Of a stretch of 64,000 bases of DNA, positions 61,701 to 64,000 are shown in pieces (the first letter of the stretch is position 1; each line of letters begins with the position of its first letter). Source of the DNA: Actinernus sp. WN-2022 (lineage: Eukaryota; Cnidaria; Anthozoa; Actiniaria; Actinernidae); contig JAOWCC010000655.1 in assembly GCA_030867875.1 (NCBI GenBank), forward strand, positions 7,388,269 to 7,452,268, given 5' to 3'. The position numbers and the translations under genes were made by a program. The notes beneath the pieces are model-generated. The model saw nothing but the letters and a program-made list of their open reading frames with translations, was not told where the DNA came from and ran no database searches.

Positions 61701-63130
61701 AGCGAATAGCCGACGCAGATCAACACTAGTTCTTACAGGAACTAGTCACCCATTCAGCTGTAAATCTATGGAACACTCTTCCGCAGGACTGTAAGAACTG
61801 CACCTCATTTGCATCGTTTAAGACTAGACTCTTGGGCCATTACAACAGTTTACTCCAATCGTACCGACCGCCGTAATACAACGTTTACTCCTATTAATAC
61901 CACTATATTTATACTTCTTTATTACTACTACTGCTATTGTTAGACCGATTGCAATAAACCCGTGAAATAGTTGGTAGACTGAGACACTAGTTGACCCTAT
62001 TTTTATTGTTTTCAATTGTGTCTACTTGACTGTTTTACTCTATCTTCCAATTTTTACTTCACGGTTTTATTGCAATCACTCTATGTCATTGTCTATTGTT
62101 TTTCCTACTTTTATAGTTCTTAGTTATACAAGTAAGGGGGCAGTTGCCAATTGGGACTTTGTCCTGTTACTGTCTCCTGTCTCGCATCATTCTAGTTCCA
62201 CTATTTCTTTTTCTCTGTAATTATTATTAATATTATTTATGTGGCAAATTCAATAAAAAATAAAATAAAAAAATCAACGTCTGTAAATAGTTCGATGTTT
62301 CCATTGGGAACGTGCACAGTTCGCATACCTAGTGTTACACTACTGGTTGTAGTCTCCATGTTATCCATGACATTCTTCTTAAGTCGTTTCAGATTGTGTA
62401 GTCTTCTAAGTAACGTGGACTGGGCCGAGTGGATGGTCTTGTCTATGTTGCTTAGCGACATACCCAGTATCTTGTGCGCATGCTCGGGTGACGAGGCATT
62501 CATGTCGAGAGTCAGGTGAAGTTTATTCTCGAGCTGAAATAAAACAAACAGGGAATAATGTACAAGATTAATCGGCTAAGACAAACAGGTAATAGAAGGT
62601 AAATAAGCATTATTTCTCTCTAAAATATAATATCCATTGAATATCAAAACAAACATGACCTGAGTGAATTTTGATGTTTTGTTTCGGTTACCTGTGCGTA
62701 TTATATCACACGATGGTTTGGAATATATTTTAGTTTCTTATACACACCCCCACTGGATATGAGCTATCGAGCTTTCTGATTGGTTCCTTACTATTTGGTA
62801 TTAGCTCATATCCAAAAATTAGAGAACGTTAGGTAAAAACAAAAACATGGCTTAACAATTTACCGAACTAATTGAAGATTTACTCGAGAAAATGACATCC
62901 AAAAACAGGAAGAAAACAACCAAGTATGGCACGAAAATAATCACCTGGGTAATCACCGCAGCTTTGTGTCGATTGAAAGCAAACTTCAACAGAGGTACCA
63001 CGTGATGTCCATAGACCTGATCGACTGCGCGTGCTCTGTCATGCAGCTTATCATACGCTGACCAGTACATAGCATCGACATCGTTATACGCCATTCCTTC
63101 CCTGGTGATGTTCTTGTTTCTCATAAATTC
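55283..63130 (-). CDS. Unrecognised multi-exon gene, 3' part (helical protein)
   Basis: Four minus-strand exons join without frame error: 63130-62945, 62533-62329, 58302-58148 and 55723-55283, phases 0, 1, 0, then stop. They encode the last 328 residues. The predicted sequence is mostly amphipathic helix, Leu/Lys/Asp-rich, with AYDKLHDRARAVDQVYGHHV, the SLSNIDKTIHSAQSTLLRRL coiled-coil-like stretch, DKLFKTVVSLKEEIDMQ, and a basic C-terminus. No signal peptide or membrane segment occurs in this part; the N-terminus is outside the window. I do not recognise the family. Intron 2 (about 4 kb) contains LINE tails. A symmetrical extra exon in a long intron cannot be excluded. Confidence 0.7.
56171..56338. 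repeat. (CTA)n and (GAT)n microsatellite
   Basis: Interrupted ACTACTACT runs from 56171 to about 56312, then GATGATGATGAT and AATAATAAT. Confidence 0.9.
56359..56523. mobile_element. 165-bp near-perfect hairpin element
   Basis: Arms of about 68 bp (56359-56426 and 56455-56523) starting AACAAATAAAAGATGGTTCT and ending with its complement; loop about 28 bp. Present in intron 3 of the unknown gene. Confidence 0.85.
56524..58147 (-). other. Unknown gene intron 3, remainder
   Basis: No exon recognised. Contains a small hairpin at about 57707-57781 (TTGGATGCTCAACGTGCTTG and its complement). Confidence 0.5.
58148..58302 (-). CDS. Unknown gene, exon (third from the visible start)
   Basis: Acceptor ...TTAATCCAG, donor ATGCAG before GTAAGTG. 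The phase 1 entry completes a Gly codon with the upstream exon. Encodes SDMYADIMTSQDCEQVRDLA to KEEIDMQ. Confidence 0.75.
59500..59882 (+). mobile_element. LINE 3' end with (TTGAAC)n tail
   Basis: Pyrimidine-rich 3' sequence, then AATAAACTTGAACTTGAAC at 59854 onward, four hexamer units. No protein motif; 5' limit uncertain. Confidence 0.5.
61500..61675 (+). mobile_element. LINE 3' end with (CCTTGAA) tail
   Basis: GGGGCATAAGCAACTTTGG...TTTTATGCTTGTGCTCC followed by AATAAAAACCTTGAACCTTG. A typical non-LTR 3' terminus; the coding part is missing. Confidence 0.5.
61720..62275 (+). mobile_element. LINE C-terminus and 3' UTR
   Basis: The + strand encodes VTHSAVNLWNTLPQDCKNCT then FASFKTRLLGHYNSLL, the reverse-transcriptase C-terminal signature, followed by a long 3' UTR and an AATAAAAAATAAAATAAA tail at about 62252. 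It ends about 55 bp from the exon donor at 62329. Confidence 0.7.
62329..62533 (-). CDS. Unknown gene, second visible exon
   Basis: Acceptor TTTTATTTCAG, then LENKLHLTLDMNASSPEHAH; donor ACACTAG before GTATGC. 205 nt, phase 0 in, phase 1 out. The frame stays open past the donor, so the donor choice rests on phase agreement with 58302. Confidence 0.72.
62534..62944 (-). other. Unknown gene intron 1 (visible part)
   Basis: 411 bp. Contains a small inverted repeat GGATATGAGCTA...TAGCTCATATCC at about 62756-62815. Confidence 0.5.
62945..63130 (-). CDS. Unknown gene, first visible exon
   Basis: Encodes EFMRNKNITREGMAYNDVDA to KAAVITQ (62 codons, phase 0/0), donor CAG before GTGATT, acceptor TTTAAAG (weak pyrimidine tract). 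Upstream exons lie beyond the window or were missed. Confidence 0.65.

Positions 63131-64000
<870 letters not shown>

Larger units (their letters stand above)
58303..62328 (-). other. Unknown gene intron 2 (about 4 kb)
   Basis: Contains a dispersed-repeat copy at 59291-59440, LINE tails ending at 59882, 61675 and 62275, and otherwise AT-rich sequence with no exon recognised. Confidence 0.5.

Overview
This is animal nuclear DNA, most likely from an anthozoan cnidarian such as a stony coral or sea anemone. That call rests on AT-rich sequence, short phase-matched exons in long introns, and a dense mixture of LINE 3' ends, MITE-type palindromes and G-rich terminal inverted repeats. There is no bacterial operon structure, no rRNA and no CRISPR. 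The species is inferred, not shown.

Bases 1-45567 are a direct tandem duplication. Unit 1 (1-21439, left end cut by the window edge) and unit 2 (22563-45567) align base for base over long stretches. Each carries one five-exon sigma-class glutathione S-transferase (hematopoietic prostaglandin D synthase-like) gene on the + strand: copy A, exons between 2199 and 18502, 218 aa; copy B, exons between 25459 and 42612, 216 aa. All splice sites and phases match and both reading frames are open, so both genes look functional. A 1.1-kb junction (21440-22562) separates the units.

Because the introns are duplicated, each unit serves as the empty-site control for the other. Many transposon insertions can therefore be defined to the base. 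In unit 1: 400-659, 1610-1748, 3373-3927, 8326-8677 and 14845-15286. In unit 2: 23748-24150, 24826-24964, 36178-37809, 39155-39404 and 40211-40804. Unit 1 also holds a 3.2-kb element (9313-12506) with terminal inverted repeats. It encodes, on the minus strand, a decayed protein with a FEN/PIN-like acidic nuclease core and a cysteine-rich C-terminal tail; this is the most unusual item in the window. Unit 2 holds a 7.5-kb block in intron 1 with a compact Ty3/gypsy-like element with 118-bp LTRs, two LINE fragments and one arm of a 1-kb inverted repeat.

From 46669 to 52175 lies a nested stack: a Harbinger-type TIR pair encloses a minus-strand LINE, which is itself split by an hAT-like element with poly-G/poly-C ends (48039-48653) and by another Harbinger-type element (49003-50681). 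Removing each insert restores the LINE reading frame across the join.

From 52176 to 64000 the sequence is mostly intron and repeats (hairpins, tandem repeats, LINE tails). Four phase-consistent minus-strand exons (63130-62945, 62533-62329, 58302-58148, 55723-55283) form the 3' part of a helical protein gene that I do not recognise; its 5' part lies beyond the window.
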